NCBI GenBank assembly: GCA_029866325.1
Contig: JARWZO010000010.1
Coordinates: 124,001 to 188,000 of the forward strand
From: Fluviicola sp.
GTDB lineage: Bacteria; Bacteroidota; Bacteroidia; Flavobacteriales_D; Crocinitomicaceae
Reading direction: 5' to 3'
DNA length: 64,000 nt
Notes under the pieces: generated by a model
The model's database searches: none
Told to the model about the DNA's origin: nothing
Seen by the model: the letters and a program-made list of their open reading frames with translations, nothing else
Part shown: positions 10,496 through 19,399 of the stretch, piece after piece
How positions within the stretch are numbered: position 1 is the stretch's first letter
Layout of the letters: every line of letters starts with the position of its first letter
Translations under genes and position numbers: made by a program

Positions 10496-10562
10496 AGTTA
10501 TTAGTGCTAGTTATTAGTGACTAGTGGTTAGTGACTAGTGGTTAGGACTAGTGGTTAGTTGC
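10496..10562. repeat. Single-arm heptamer array (TTAGTGA/CTAGTGG units)
   Basis: Tandem 7-bp units TTAGTGA, CTAGTGG, TTAGTGA, CTAGTGG follow each other almost without a break, one unit having lost a base. The same vocabulary flanks the four-helix-bundle gene at 24049-24417. No inverted partner is visible in 10484-10662, so this looks like half an element. It covers the region where the -33 box of radA would be expected. Confidence 0.7.
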
Positions 10563-10611
10563 TCGGGTAGTGGTGTGTCGGATTTCAAGGTAAATGACTC
10601 TAACAAAAAAG

Positions 10612-10638
10612 GGGTCGTCAGCCTAAGGCTGACGACCC
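10612..10638 (-). terminator. Rho-independent terminator of the protease gene
   Basis: A perfect 12-bp stem GGGTCGTCAGCC / GGCTGACGACCC with a 3-nt loop. On the minus strand it is followed by CTTTTTTG. It lies 24 bp beyond the stop codon of the gene at 10663-12945. Confidence 0.9.
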
Positions 10639-10662
10639 AACAAACATAAAATTGAAATCAAT

Positions 10663-12945
10663 TTATTTTACTACAACCGTTTTGGTAGTTGTGCCTTTAT
10701 CAGATGTCAAACGTACGAAGTAAACTCCTTTTGCAAGGCTTGCAACTTCAAAGCTTGCCTGACCCTGAGCCGAACGAATTGTCGATACAACCTGACCTGT
10801 CGGACTCATTAAGGTAATTTCTTTCACGCCCTCGATAGACGACATTTCGATATTTACTGCTTTATCAGCCGGATTCGGGAAAACCACCCATTCTTGCTGC
10901 AATGCCGTCATTTCCTGTACATTGTTTGGACCAACACAGAATGTTTGAGTATTGCTGTTTCCGAAATTCGATTGAGCCTGAGTTAAACCGGCAACCTGAA
11001 CTGAATTGGCATCAACAATTGTATATGAACCATCGCCGTTGGTACAATCCGTGTTGGAAAGACCATCACCCCATGTATCATCGATCACAAATTTGTAACA
11101 ACCGGCTGCCAAGCAGAACGATTCATTGATTGTTTGGCCGGCGTTAACATCCGCATACGAACCACCGCTGTAATACACAATAGAAGCATTTGTAGGATCT
11201 TGTACTTCCCAAGAAATCTCTGTTCCATAGCAGTCAAGGACCAATGTTAAATCAGCCGTTTCAGCATTTACTACCACTGTAAAGCTTGAAGAAACAGCAT
11301 TATTTCCCGCATTTTGATCCGCACTTCCATTTGGATTGGTAACGTTTGCGTCAAACGTATGTGCGCCACCAGCTAATGTTGCAGATGGCAATGTTACCAC
11401 TTCTGAGGCATATTGTACCAAGTTACCTGTCCAGTTATATACTTGATTGATATTTCCATCATATCCGTAATTGATTGTTGCAGAAGTTAAAGGATCAGAT
11501 CCGCTATTTGTAATGGTAAATTGTGGTGTAACCGATGCAGAACAAAACGTTCCTGAAACTCCCAACAAACTTCCAACACCTGCATCAGTGGTGTTTCCCG
11601 GACCTGCAGGATCGACACCATCAATGAAGTCAACACCTGTATTTCCCGGATCGAGCCAGTTGCTTAAGCGTGATGAATTAGCTCCGCCGCCTGTCCAAGA
11701 AGTGAAGAATTTACCATACTCATCAGACAAATTACCACCGCCACAAGCCGATGCACCACCGTGCAACTGACCGACAGTACGGTGATTTTGATCAAACAAA
11801 GGAGATCCCGATGAACCACCTTCCGTAACACCATTGTCCCAATCTGTAACACCCCAATGGCTGTTTGCCGGAGAACCACCGAATGTAGTTGAGATCAAGG
11901 CTTGGTTTTCAAACGAAATCTTCATAATGTCTCCCGAAGGGTGGTGAATTCCAACAGCTGAAGTAGCTGCCACATTAGTGCGGTTCCAACCGTTGTAATA
12001 AATTCCCCAAGCTGCATTAGGTGCAGAATTTAACTCTGTTAATGTAAAGTCGGAAGGTGAATAATTGGCACGAAGTGTACCTCCGTTTACCGTCATATTC
12101 GTAGGGCCGTTTACCGAGTTTGCTGCTGTGGCGCAATCTGCTTGTCCTGCGGGAGATTCCCATCTGAAACGAAAAACCCATGCTGCCGGAGTAGTACCAC
12201 AGTGGTTCGCCGAAAGAAAGTATGGAATGATTGTTCCACTGGTATTGTTTACCAACGAACCGGTACAAAAGCCACCACCATCAACCATCATGGCTACTGA
12301 ATTGCGTTGGTTTTCCCAACCGGCACCAATCGGGCAATTGACGTCGTACATACAATCACCTGAATCGTTTAAGGCTTTGAGTTCTTTTTCCAGATCGAAG
12401 TATCCGTGAACAACTGTCCCAAGAACCAAGGTAGATTGGCCCGCAACTGCTGCAGGTTCAAGCACTTCAATCACCATCTCATCACTGTGAATCAGTTCTG
12501 TACCCAATACACGATTCGCATTGTTGTTCAAAGAAGTGTGTGCCCCGATAAATTCGGTTTTTTGTTTGTCAAATAAATACAAACGTGTTCCCTGTGCCAA
12601 TTCAAATTGAGAAAAAATCACATTTAATGAAAGTGCTCCTTCTGAATGAATGATTAACTGACGAAGTACATTTCCATTTGGAAGCACTTGCATTTCAGCT
12701 TCCTGCATCACGTTAATGTTGACTTGTTGTTCAACACCGAAGCGCAGGTTCTTTTCAAAGCTGTTTGCTCTTCGATCGAGCTCAGCTGTTTGTGCTGCAA
12801 GGTTATCCACCAGCGGCATTTCAATGGTTTTTTTGGATGAAGTCACCTTTCCGTTCCAGGAGATTGGTTGACCAAGCTGTTCTGTCTGTGCCGACAATTG
12901 GAGGGCCGACAAAAAGAACGCACCTAAAAGTAGTTGTTTTTTCAT
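10663..12945 (-). CDS. T9SS-exported trypsin-like serine protease (lysyl-endopeptidase-like)
   Basis: I place the start at the ATG at 12945 because the protein then begins MKKQLLLGAFFLSALQLSAQ, a normal signal peptide. The 33 extra codons upstream run into the preceding gene. The protein has 760 residues: a propeptide-like region (21-195), then a chymotrypsin-fold domain with the triad His248 (LSANHC), Asp299 (SDFTL) and Ser379 (GGSSGSP), plus paired cysteines as in Achromobacter lysyl endopeptidase. A CARDB-like Ig domain lies at about 480-580. A Cys-rich beta domain follows, and the last 75 residues are a type A sorting domain (WVVFPNPADKAV to KTVVVK). Inference: a secreted or surface-anchored peptidase that feeds on extracellular protein. 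Lys specificity is suggested by family only. Confidence 0.88.
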   Translation of the reverse strand: MKKQLLLGAFFLSALQLSAQTEQLGQPISWNGKVTSSKKTIEMPLVDNLAAQTAELDRRANSFEKNLRFGVEQQVNINVMQEAEMQVLPNGNVLRQLIIHSEGALSLNVIFSQFELAQGTRLYLFDKQKTEFIGAHTSLNNNANRVLGTELIHSDEMVIEVLEPAAVAGQSTLVLGTVVHGYFDLEKELKALNDSGDCMYDVNCPIGAGWENQRNSVAMMVDGGGFCTGSLVNNTSGTIIPYFLSANHCGTTPAAWVFRFRWESPAGQADCATAANSVNGPTNMTVNGGTLRANYSPSDFTLTELNSAPNAAWGIYYNGWNRTNVAATSAVGIHHPSGDIMKISFENQALISTTFGGSPANSHWGVTDWDNGVTEGGSSGSPLFDQNHRTVGQLHGGASACGGGNLSDEYGKFFTSWTGGGANSSRLSNWLDPGNTGVDFIDGVDPAGPGNTTDAGVGSLLGVSGTFCSASVTPQFTITNSGSDPLTSATINYGYDGNINQVYNWTGNLVQYASEVVTLPSATLAGGAHTFDANVTNPNGSADQNAGNNAVSSSFTVVVNAETADLTLVLDCYGTEISWEVQDPTNASIVYYSGGSYADVNAGQTINESFCLAAGCYKFVIDDTWGDGLSNTDCTNGDGSYTIVDANSVQVAGLTQAQSNFGNSNTQTFCVGPNNVQEMTALQQEWVVFPNPADKAVNIEMSSIEGVKEITLMSPTGQVVSTIRSAQGQASFEVASLAKGVYFVRLTSDKGTTTKTVVVK

Positions 12946-12976
12946 GGTTTTATTTTTGGAGAGTATATACGGAGAA

Positions 12977-13615
12977 TTATAAAATGCGCTTGATGCTGCA
13001 TCCGCGCGGAGGAGTGGTGTTTTCAGAAACTTTTTTCCCGGCAACGTGATCGCTCATGGCTTGCTGAAGGTAATTTTTGTCTTCTTTTCGTTTACCGTCA
13101 ACGGTGTTATCAATAGCACCCTGGTAAATCAATTCGCTATTTTCATTGAAGAAATAAACGTGCGGCGTTGTCTTGGCACCGAAAGCATCAGCTAAAGCTG
13201 CGTTTTCATCTACCAAATATGGCATGGTATATGCTTTTTCACCCGATCTGGTAATCATTGCTTCCATGGAATCATCGCCTCCGCGTTTTGCGGCATTCGA
13301 ATTAACAAGTACAAACCCAATACCGGCATCCTTCGCAAGTTGGTGTAGTGTGTTGTATTGTACTTCCCATCCGGCGAAACTTTCACTACCAACAACAAAC
13401 GGACAAGTATTGCAAGAAAAAACAACTACAAGTCCCTTTTTACCCATAAGTTTGTATAAGGTGTGCGCGCTTCCGTCAACACCATTCATGTCTGAGTCAG
13501 CCATTGGCAGCTTATCACCGATCTTTAGTCCGGCTTTATCGTCGGGGGTAGAAAAAGTAAATGCAGCGCTCACAAGCGCAATTAAAGCAACAGCAAAGAG
13601 GTTTCTCGTTTTCAT
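12977..13615 (-). CDS. Thioredoxin-like redoxin family protein, exported
   Basis: 212 aa with an N-terminal signal or anchor segment (MKTRNLFAVALIALVSAAFT). A redoxin/AhpC-TSA-like thioredoxin fold follows, with the redox pair Cys68-Asn-Thr-Cys71-Pro and the cis-Pro segment KTTPHVYF. A C-terminal PPRGCSIKR tail carries a third cysteine (Cys206) and is shared by many Bacteroidetes relatives (family knowledge). Likely a periplasmic thiol-disulfide or peroxide-handling protein; the substrate is not visible. The protease gene starts 31 bp downstream on the same strand, so the two may be co-transcribed, which would fit disulfide handling of a secreted cysteine-rich enzyme (inference). Confidence 0.85.
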   Translation of the reverse strand: MKTRNLFAVALIALVSAAFTFSTPDDKAGLKIGDKLPMADSDMNGVDGSAHTLYKLMGKKGLVVVFSCNTCPFVVGSESFAGWEVQYNTLHQLAKDAGIGFVLVNSNAAKRGGDDSMEAMITRSGEKAYTMPYLVDENAALADAFGAKTTPHVYFFNENSELIYQGAIDNTVDGKRKEDKNYLQQAMSDHVAGKKVSENTTPPRGCSIKRIL

Positions 13616-13702
13616 TCGTTTGAACTTTTATCTTATGATTGGAAATCCGATAAATTTACCCAATCTTTGTTTTAAACTCACAATTTACAATAAATTGCTT
13701 TT

Positions 13703-14923
13703 ATGAGAGTACTATTTAGTTCACTTTTTTTGCTGTTTACAGGATTCCTGAATGCGCAAACGTTTGAAATTCCGGCTGAAGGATTCCCCTTTTACGACGT
13801 GTTAGAATGGAAAGGACAAGGAGCCATTTTATTGAATCGCGACCCGTCGTTTAACCAGAAACAAGTTTATCTAACACTGGTAGCAAATGATGGAAAGAGT
13901 TCATGGAACGAGAATTTTAGTCCAGGTGGTAAAGAGTTTTTCTACATTTCGGAAGATGCCGGCAGATACGTTTACTTTTTAGAGCATTTGGAATTGAAAA
14001 GTGGTAAAATCAGCTTTCACCAACTCAATATTGCCGGAAATATTAAAAGCAATTCCGTTTCGTTTTCAGCAGCATTGAAAAAAATCGGTGATTTTCCTGC
14101 AGATGAATTGACGTTATTAGACATCGTTACTTCCGAAAAAGCACTGATTTACCTTTTCTCGCATACCGACAACGCCAGTAAGAAAAAATCGACCATTGCC
14201 ATTACCATGACACACAACAACTTTTTGGTGTATGCAACACTGGTAGCGCAAAACGTGACCAGTTCCAACAAAGTAGAAGATCAGGTTTCTTGGTACATGG
14301 CTGGTGAAACAGGCGAATCGATCGTATACGCAGCCCGCACACACGCCGGGAAAGATGCAGGTTGGCTGGTAAAGCAATTTACACCAAAAGGCGTTTTGCA
14401 ATCCGAATTTACCATTAAGGCCAACAAAATGGTATTTCTAGAGCACGCTCGTGTTGGTTTTGGAACCCGTGGAAGTGCCCTGCTAAAACGCGTTGAACCG
14501 ATGGAAAAAGGAACATTGGTTGTAAACAACGGCACGTATTATGTGGGCGGTGTGGAAATGTCAGGCAGTACAGCCAATCTTGTTACGTATATCTTAAAAG
14601 ACAATGAATGGGTGAAATCGGCTAGTTCTCCGGTAAGCGGATACAACACAAAAAAAGGCCTTGAAGTCGGTTATTACCCAATGTTGGAAGGTATTGGCTG
14701 GTATGTAAAATCCACTACTGCAGAAGGGCACTTTCATTCTTACACAAACGCTACCGGAATTGTTTCAGGTTCCGTGAGTCAACAAACAAATAATCCAAGT
14801 AGGTTACTTACAGCCGAATTTACCGGTAAATTTGTAGCCAGTCTAGCAACGCGCTGGTTGGTGTTTGCAGCTTCGCAACTGCCAAGCAAGGGTGCCGTTT
14901 CTTTTGAATACGTGGAAAAATGA
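13703..14923 (+). CDS. Secreted protein of unknown function (406 aa)
   Basis: Signal peptide MRVLFSSLFLLFTGFLNAQ. The rest is beta-rich with no motif I recognise and no T9SS domain at the C-terminus (it ends GAVSFEYVEK). It diverges from the thioredoxin-like gene across 87 bp. Its stop overlaps the start of uridine kinase (ATGA), and that gene in turn overlaps a sensor kinase, so the three form one operon. The operon link does not reveal a function. A periplasmic or surface location is inferred from the signal peptide only. Confidence 0.75.
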   Translation: MRVLFSSLFLLFTGFLNAQTFEIPAEGFPFYDVLEWKGQGAILLNRDPSFNQKQVYLTLVANDGKSSWNENFSPGGKEFFYISEDAGRYVYFLEHLELKSGKISFHQLNIAGNIKSNSVSFSAALKKIGDFPADELTLLDIVTSEKALIYLFSHTDNASKKKSTIAITMTHNNFLVYATLVAQNVTSSNKVEDQVSWYMAGETGESIVYAARTHAGKDAGWLVKQFTPKGVLQSEFTIKANKMVFLEHARVGFGTRGSALLKRVEPMEKGTLVVNNGTYYVGGVEMSGSTANLVTYILKDNEWVKSASSPVSGYNTKKGLEVGYYPMLEGIGWYVKSTTAEGHFHSYTNATGIVSGSVSQQTNNPSRLLTAEFTGKFVASLATRWLVFAASQLPSKGAVSFEYVEK

Positions 14924-15537
14924 TTATTGGAATTTGTGGCGGTAGTGGTTCCGGAAAAACCACCTTATTGAAACGTTTGGCCGCTCATTTCGAGCACATG
15001 AAACCAACCGTTTTTTCTATGGATAATTATTATTTACCCATTGAAGAACAATTCCTTGATCAAAACGGTCAGGTGAATTTTGATTTGCCAACCGCACTCG
15101 ATGAGCAACAGTTAATTTCAGATTTGAGACGTCTCAAAAACGGCGAGGCGATTGAGGTAAAAGAATATCATTTTAACGCACCTCCCGGCAAAAACGTACT
15201 GATTACATTGGAACCCTCGCCTGTTATTATTGTAGAAGGACTCTTCCTTTTCCATTATAAAGAAGTGCGCGAAATGCTCGATTTTACCGTTTTTATGGAT
15301 GTAGATCCACAAACTCAACTGGACAGACGATTGTACCGCGATCAGGAAACGCGTGGCTATTCCAGAGAAGCGATTCTATACCAATGGGAACACCATGTTA
15401 TTCCGTGTTTCGAACAATTTTTAATGCCTTACGAAGACATTGCCGACTTTCATTTTAAGAATGATAATCTAGCCGATCAGGAATTTGATCGATTGCTGGA
15501 AAGCCTCAGTCATAAACTCGAATGTTCAAACGTGTAA
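14920..15537 (+). CDS. udk: Uridine kinase
   Basis: Phosphorylates uridine (and cytidine) to UMP/CMP in pyrimidine salvage, in the cytoplasm. The 205-aa length fits. The P-loop GGSGSGKT lies at residues 7-14, followed by a nucleoside-binding segment (DNYYLPIEEQ) and the conserved VEGLFLFHYKEVR and DRRLYRDQETRGYS motifs of the PRK/Udk family. Its ATG overlaps the stop of the secreted unknown by 4 nt. Its own 3' end overlaps the histidine kinase gene by 16 nt, so translation of all three is coupled. Confidence 0.93.
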   Translation: MIIGICGGSGSGKTTLLKRLAAHFEHMKPTVFSMDNYYLPIEEQFLDQNGQVNFDLPTALDEQQLISDLRRLKNGEAIEVKEYHFNAPPGKNVLITLEPSPVIIVEGLFLFHYKEVREMLDFTVFMDVDPQTQLDRRLYRDQETRGYSREAILYQWEHHVIPCFEQFLMPYEDIADFHFKNDNLADQEFDRLLESLSHKLECSNV

Positions 15538-18500
15538 GTCACTTTTTCAAGACCTTTGGGCTTCAGGCCGCCATTGCAGTTACTGCATTATTCATTATTA
15601 TTACTTATAGTCACATTCAGCAGGATGTGCACGCCGATTTTAAAGACTTTCAGGGCGAGTTTTCCAAGCTGGAAGAACAACTCAATGATTTTACCTCCAA
15701 AGCAAACAACTGTTTAAAGCGGCAAGGTCAGGCAGGACTTACAGAACACTACAGTGATTCGGAAAACGAGAACTTTTTTCTGCACGTTTACCAAGGCGAT
15801 TCACTTGTTTTCTGGAATACCAATCACTTGCCCGTTTATTCGTTTGCCGAACTGCATTTCCCGATTGAAGGAGTGGTTCGTCTGCAAAACGGCTGGTATT
15901 ATACCAAGATTATAAAAAACAAAAACACGCTCTGCGCAGGTTCTTTCTTGATTCAACATGCCTATTCGTATGAAAACGATCAGCTGAAGAACACCTTTAA
16001 TAGCAACTTAAGTTCATCGATTGGCACCATTTCACTTGATTCAACCAAGGGAATTACTGTTAAAAACCTCGAGGGCGATTTTCTGTTCAATTTACAGCAA
16101 ACACTCGAAGATGCAGACAGAGGCTTAGAAGAAACCTCTTTGTTTGGAGGCTTTCTGTTGATCCTGATTTTGTTCTGGATTCAGTTGAATCGGTGGTTTC
16201 CGAGCATTTGGATGCGAATCTTGCTGGTTACCCTTCTTACCGGACTCAGATTGTGGAGCTTGCAAGCCAATTTTTTTGAAAGCTTCGTTCACAGCGATTT
16301 ATTCGACCCAACGGTACTCGCTTTAGGTGAGTGGACTCCGAATCTGGGTGAATTGGTGATTTCCTTTGTCTTGTTTTTACTGATTGTCAACACGATACTG
16401 CATGCGTTGAAGAAAGTACAACCCGACAACCGGTTTTCCAAAATTTCCATCCTATTCCTGCTCATCACTTTTCCGTTCTTGTCATGGTGGATGGGCTCTG
16501 TGGGGCAACAAATCGTTGAAAACTCATCTATACCATTGCAGTTAGACCAGCTTTTTTCGCTGACGCGCTTTTCGCTCTTCGTATTGCTAATTGTAGGTGT
16601 AGCCGGGTTTGCATTCTTGCTGCTTTTCTTTGAGTCGATTATTGCTTTTCTGCGGGCAGGATGGAGCAAACGTTTATTATTTATTATCTGGGTGATTTCC
16701 AGTTTGATATATATCCTTATTGGCTGGTATATCGAAAGCAATTGGAATGCCATTTGCTGGCCCGTGTTGTTGTGTGGAATTATCCTGCTTGCTGTTTTAC
16801 GCAACTTACAAGCTTGGAATTTTTCGCTTGTTTTGTTGTTATTGCTCATTTATTCCGTGGGAGCCACTTCTAGTTTTTACACCTTTTCGCAAACAAAAGA
16901 ACGAGCAGAACGTGAGCTTTATGCCAATCAGCTGGCCGATGACCGTGATATCAATACGGAAATCGAATACCTAAGCACCAAACAGCATTTGCTGGAAGAG
17001 CCTTACTTGCAACGCTTGACCTCATTAAAAGACCGTCCGAATCCGTCGGCATTGAAAGAAGCACTCGAGCGTCGCATTTTCAATGGCTTCTGGGAACGCT
17101 ATGACATTGATTTCTACTACTATCAGCTTACCGACTCGATGTCAAAAATCAACGGCGAAAGTCAGCGCGATTTAGAGCTGTTGATCAACCGGCATGGAAT
17201 GGTTTCTGAATTGGATTCCTGTGTTTTTCTGATCAAGGATTACACCAGTCAGTACAGTTACGTGATCCGCGAAAAAATTCAAACACCAACTGCCAGTATT
17301 TGGTTGTATTGCACGCTCAAATCGAAGAAAATTCCGGAAGAAATCGGTTTCCCACGTTTGTTAATCTCGGATAAAGCCAAGGTTTTTGAATCGTTGGAGA
17401 ATTTTTCAATTGTGAAATACTACAACGGAAAATTGGTCAATAAATACGGAGACTACAGCTTCCCCTACTCAGCTGATGCTTGGAAAGAAACCCGAAAAGG
17501 ATCTAAGCGCTTTTTCAACAAAGACGGATACAATCACTTTATGCTCAAGCGCGGAACAAGTGATATGATCATTCTTTCAAAGCAAGATTCGAGCTGGGTA
17601 AACGGAGTTACAACAATGGCTTTCCTATTCGTGTCTTTTGGTTTGTTACTGGCTATTTACAGCTGGTTCAAAGCAAAAAACAAACGCTTGGCTTTCAAAC
17701 GACTTTCATTAGCTGTAAAAATTCAAGTGGTATTGGTTGGATTGGTTTTTCTTTCCTTGCTTGGATTTAGCATCGGCAGTGGCACCTTCGTAAAAAACCA
17801 ATACGTGCAGTATACCGACGATGTGATCCGTGAAAAACTGCAATCTGTTGGAACAGTAGGAAAATTGCGTCTGGGTAATTTTGTAGACATCAACGACACA
17901 TCCAACAGCGGCGAACTGGAATATTACTTACGTAACTGGTCGCAGATTTTCGTGACGGATGTGAACGTGTATGACATCAAAGGTCAACTCATCGGTTCTT
18001 CCCGCCCAAAGATTTACAACATCGGATTGCTGAGCGAACAAATGAATCCGCTGGCGCGCAAAGCGCTTATGTTCGACAAGAAAAGCGAGTACATTCATCA
18101 GGAACGGATCGGTTCGTTGAATTACCTTTCGGGCTACATTCCGTTTTTCAACGATGAAGGAAAACTGATTGCCTACCTCAATATTCAACACTTTGACCAG
18201 CAAAATGAGTTTGAAAGTCAGATTCAACATTTCCTGGTGGCCATCATCAATGTATTCATGATTTTGTTGGCGCTATCCATCGTTGGTGCCATTTTGGTTT
18301 CAAACTGGCTTACATCGCCTCTACGAATGATTCAGCGGAGTTTTTCGAGCATGGAGTTGGGGAAAAACAATCAGGCAATCGATTATCAAAGTAATGATGA
18401 ATTGGGCGATCTGGTGCGTGAATACAATCAGAAATTGGTAGATCTGGAAACAGCAGCGGTGCAATTGGCGCAAAACGAACGCGAAAGTGCTTGGCGTGAG

Positions 18501-19145
18501 ATGGCGAAGCAGGTGGCGCACGAAATCAAGAATCCGTTGACACCGATGAAACTCTCCATTCAGCAATTGCAACGTGTTTTTGATCCGAACGATCCGCAGT
18601 CGAAACAAAAAATAGATCGTGTTGCGCAATCCATTATTGAACAAATAGATGCGTTAACCTCTATTGCAAATGCCTTTGCCAACTTTGCCAAAATGCCGCA
18701 ACCGGTGGTGGAAAAGCTGGAATTCAGGTCGTTTTTGGAATCGATTGTTGCCGTGTTTGAGGCGCAGGAAAGTTGCAAGGTCAGTTTGACAGCCGTTCAG
18801 GAAGCGATTTACGTGGAAGGTGATAAAGAAATGCTCTTGCGGGTAATCAATAACCTGATTACAAACGGTATTCAAGCCATTCCGAATGATCGGGAAGGAA
18901 ATGTGAGCATTCTTTTGACAGCAGACGATGAATTGGTTTCAGTGACCATTACTGACAACGGCTGTGGCATTCCTGAAGAACAATTGTCGACCATATTTGA
19001 ACCGTATTTCACCACAAAATCTACCGGAACCGGACTTGGGTTGGCGATGGTAAAACAGATTGTAGAAGGTCATTACGGCACCATTGAGGTGAAACACACC
19101 AGTGAGTCGGGAACTACAATGGTATTGCAGTTTCCGCGGGTTTAG
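15522..19145 (+). CDS. Very large membrane sensor histidine kinase (NtrY-like)
   Basis: 1207 aa. One membrane segment (about 12-32) precedes an extracytoplasmic domain. A block of about eight hydrophobic helices lies at roughly 205-465, then a second soluble region. Two further helices lie near 690-760, followed by a Cache/PAS-like sensor segment and a last helix near 905-930. HAMP follows (SNWLTSPLRMIQRSF), then HisKA with the phospho-acceptor His1000 in HEIKNPLTPMKLS and HATPase motifs (NNLITNGIQAI, DNGCGIPEE, GTGLGLAMVKQ). The HEIKNPLTP box is typical of NtrY/PilS-type kinases. No response regulator is adjacent, so the partner must lie elsewhere. The gene starts inside udk. The unusually large multi-helix N-terminal part suggests a membrane-state or transport-linked sensor (inference). 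Confidence 0.88.
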   Translation: MFKRVSHFFKTFGLQAAIAVTALFIIITYSHIQQDVHADFKDFQGEFSKLEEQLNDFTSKANNCLKRQGQAGLTEHYSDSENENFFLHVYQGDSLVFWNTNHLPVYSFAELHFPIEGVVRLQNGWYYTKIIKNKNTLCAGSFLIQHAYSYENDQLKNTFNSNLSSSIGTISLDSTKGITVKNLEGDFLFNLQQTLEDADRGLEETSLFGGFLLILILFWIQLNRWFPSIWMRILLVTLLTGLRLWSLQANFFESFVHSDLFDPTVLALGEWTPNLGELVISFVLFLLIVNTILHALKKVQPDNRFSKISILFLLITFPFLSWWMGSVGQQIVENSSIPLQLDQLFSLTRFSLFVLLIVGVAGFAFLLLFFESIIAFLRAGWSKRLLFIIWVISSLIYILIGWYIESNWNAICWPVLLCGIILLAVLRNLQAWNFSLVLLLLLIYSVGATSSFYTFSQTKERAERELYANQLADDRDINTEIEYLSTKQHLLEEPYLQRLTSLKDRPNPSALKEALERRIFNGFWERYDIDFYYYQLTDSMSKINGESQRDLELLINRHGMVSELDSCVFLIKDYTSQYSYVIREKIQTPTASIWLYCTLKSKKIPEEIGFPRLLISDKAKVFESLENFSIVKYYNGKLVNKYGDYSFPYSADAWKETRKGSKRFFNKDGYNHFMLKRGTSDMIILSKQDSSWVNGVTTMAFLFVSFGLLLAIYSWFKAKNKRLAFKRLSLAVKIQVVLVGLVFLSLLGFSIGSGTFVKNQYVQYTDDVIREKLQSVGTVGKLRLGNFVDINDTSNSGELEYYLRNWSQIFVTDVNVYDIKGQLIGSSRPKIYNIGLLSEQMNPLARKALMFDKKSEYIHQERIGSLNYLSGYIPFFNDEGKLIAYLNIQHFDQQNEFESQIQHFLVAIINVFMILLALSIVGAILVSNWLTSPLRMIQRSFSSMELGKNNQAIDYQSNDELGDLVREYNQKLVDLETAAVQLAQNERESAWREMAKQVAHEIKNPLTPMKLSIQQLQRVFDPNDPQSKQKIDRVAQSIIEQIDALTSIANAFANFAKMPQPVVEKLEFRSFLESIVAVFEAQESCKVSLTAVQEAIYVEGDKEMLLRVINNLITNGIQAIPNDREGNVSILLTADDELVSVTITDNGCGIPEEQLSTIFEPYFTTKSTGTGLGLAMVKQIVEGHYGTIEVKHTSESGTTMVLQFPRV

Positions 19146-19148
19146 CAT

Positions 19149-19230
19149 GCGGGATAAATCCCGACCCCATACATTATCCCTGATAATCCATTTTAATCTA
19201 TAACACAAAACCGCGGGATAAATCCCGCGG
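19149..19230. repeat. Two copies of a CGGGATAAATCCCG hairpin
   Basis: The 14-bp palindrome CGGGATAAATCCCG occurs at 19150-19163 and again at 19214-19227. The second copy is extended to a 20-bp perfect palindrome, CCGCGGGATAAATCCCGCGG (19211-19230). It lies just after the kinase stop, between convergent genes. It may act as a transcriptional barrier or be a dispersed palindrome; there is no U-run after it. Confidence 0.7.
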
Positions 19231-19333
19231 CTACAATACTCATGTGTAAGTGAAGGTCTCATTCTATTCTAAAACAACAACTAAAAAAGCCACTAGATAA
19301 ATCACGGGGCAACAGAAATGTTCCCCAAAAAAC

Positions 19334-19376
19334 AAAGGGCCTGCAGTTACGTTATCACGCAGCCACAAGCCCCTTT
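19334..19376 (-). terminator. Terminator of the PA-domain gene
   Basis: On the minus strand the RNA folds into a stem of about 18 pairs, AAAGGGGCTTGTGGCTGCGT against ACGTAACTGCAGGCCCTTT, with several G-U pairs, one bulge and one mismatch. GTTTTTTGG follows. It is 24 bp beyond the stop at 19400. Confidence 0.75.
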
Positions 19377-19399
19377 ATTGTTGAGAAAACAATATTCTA

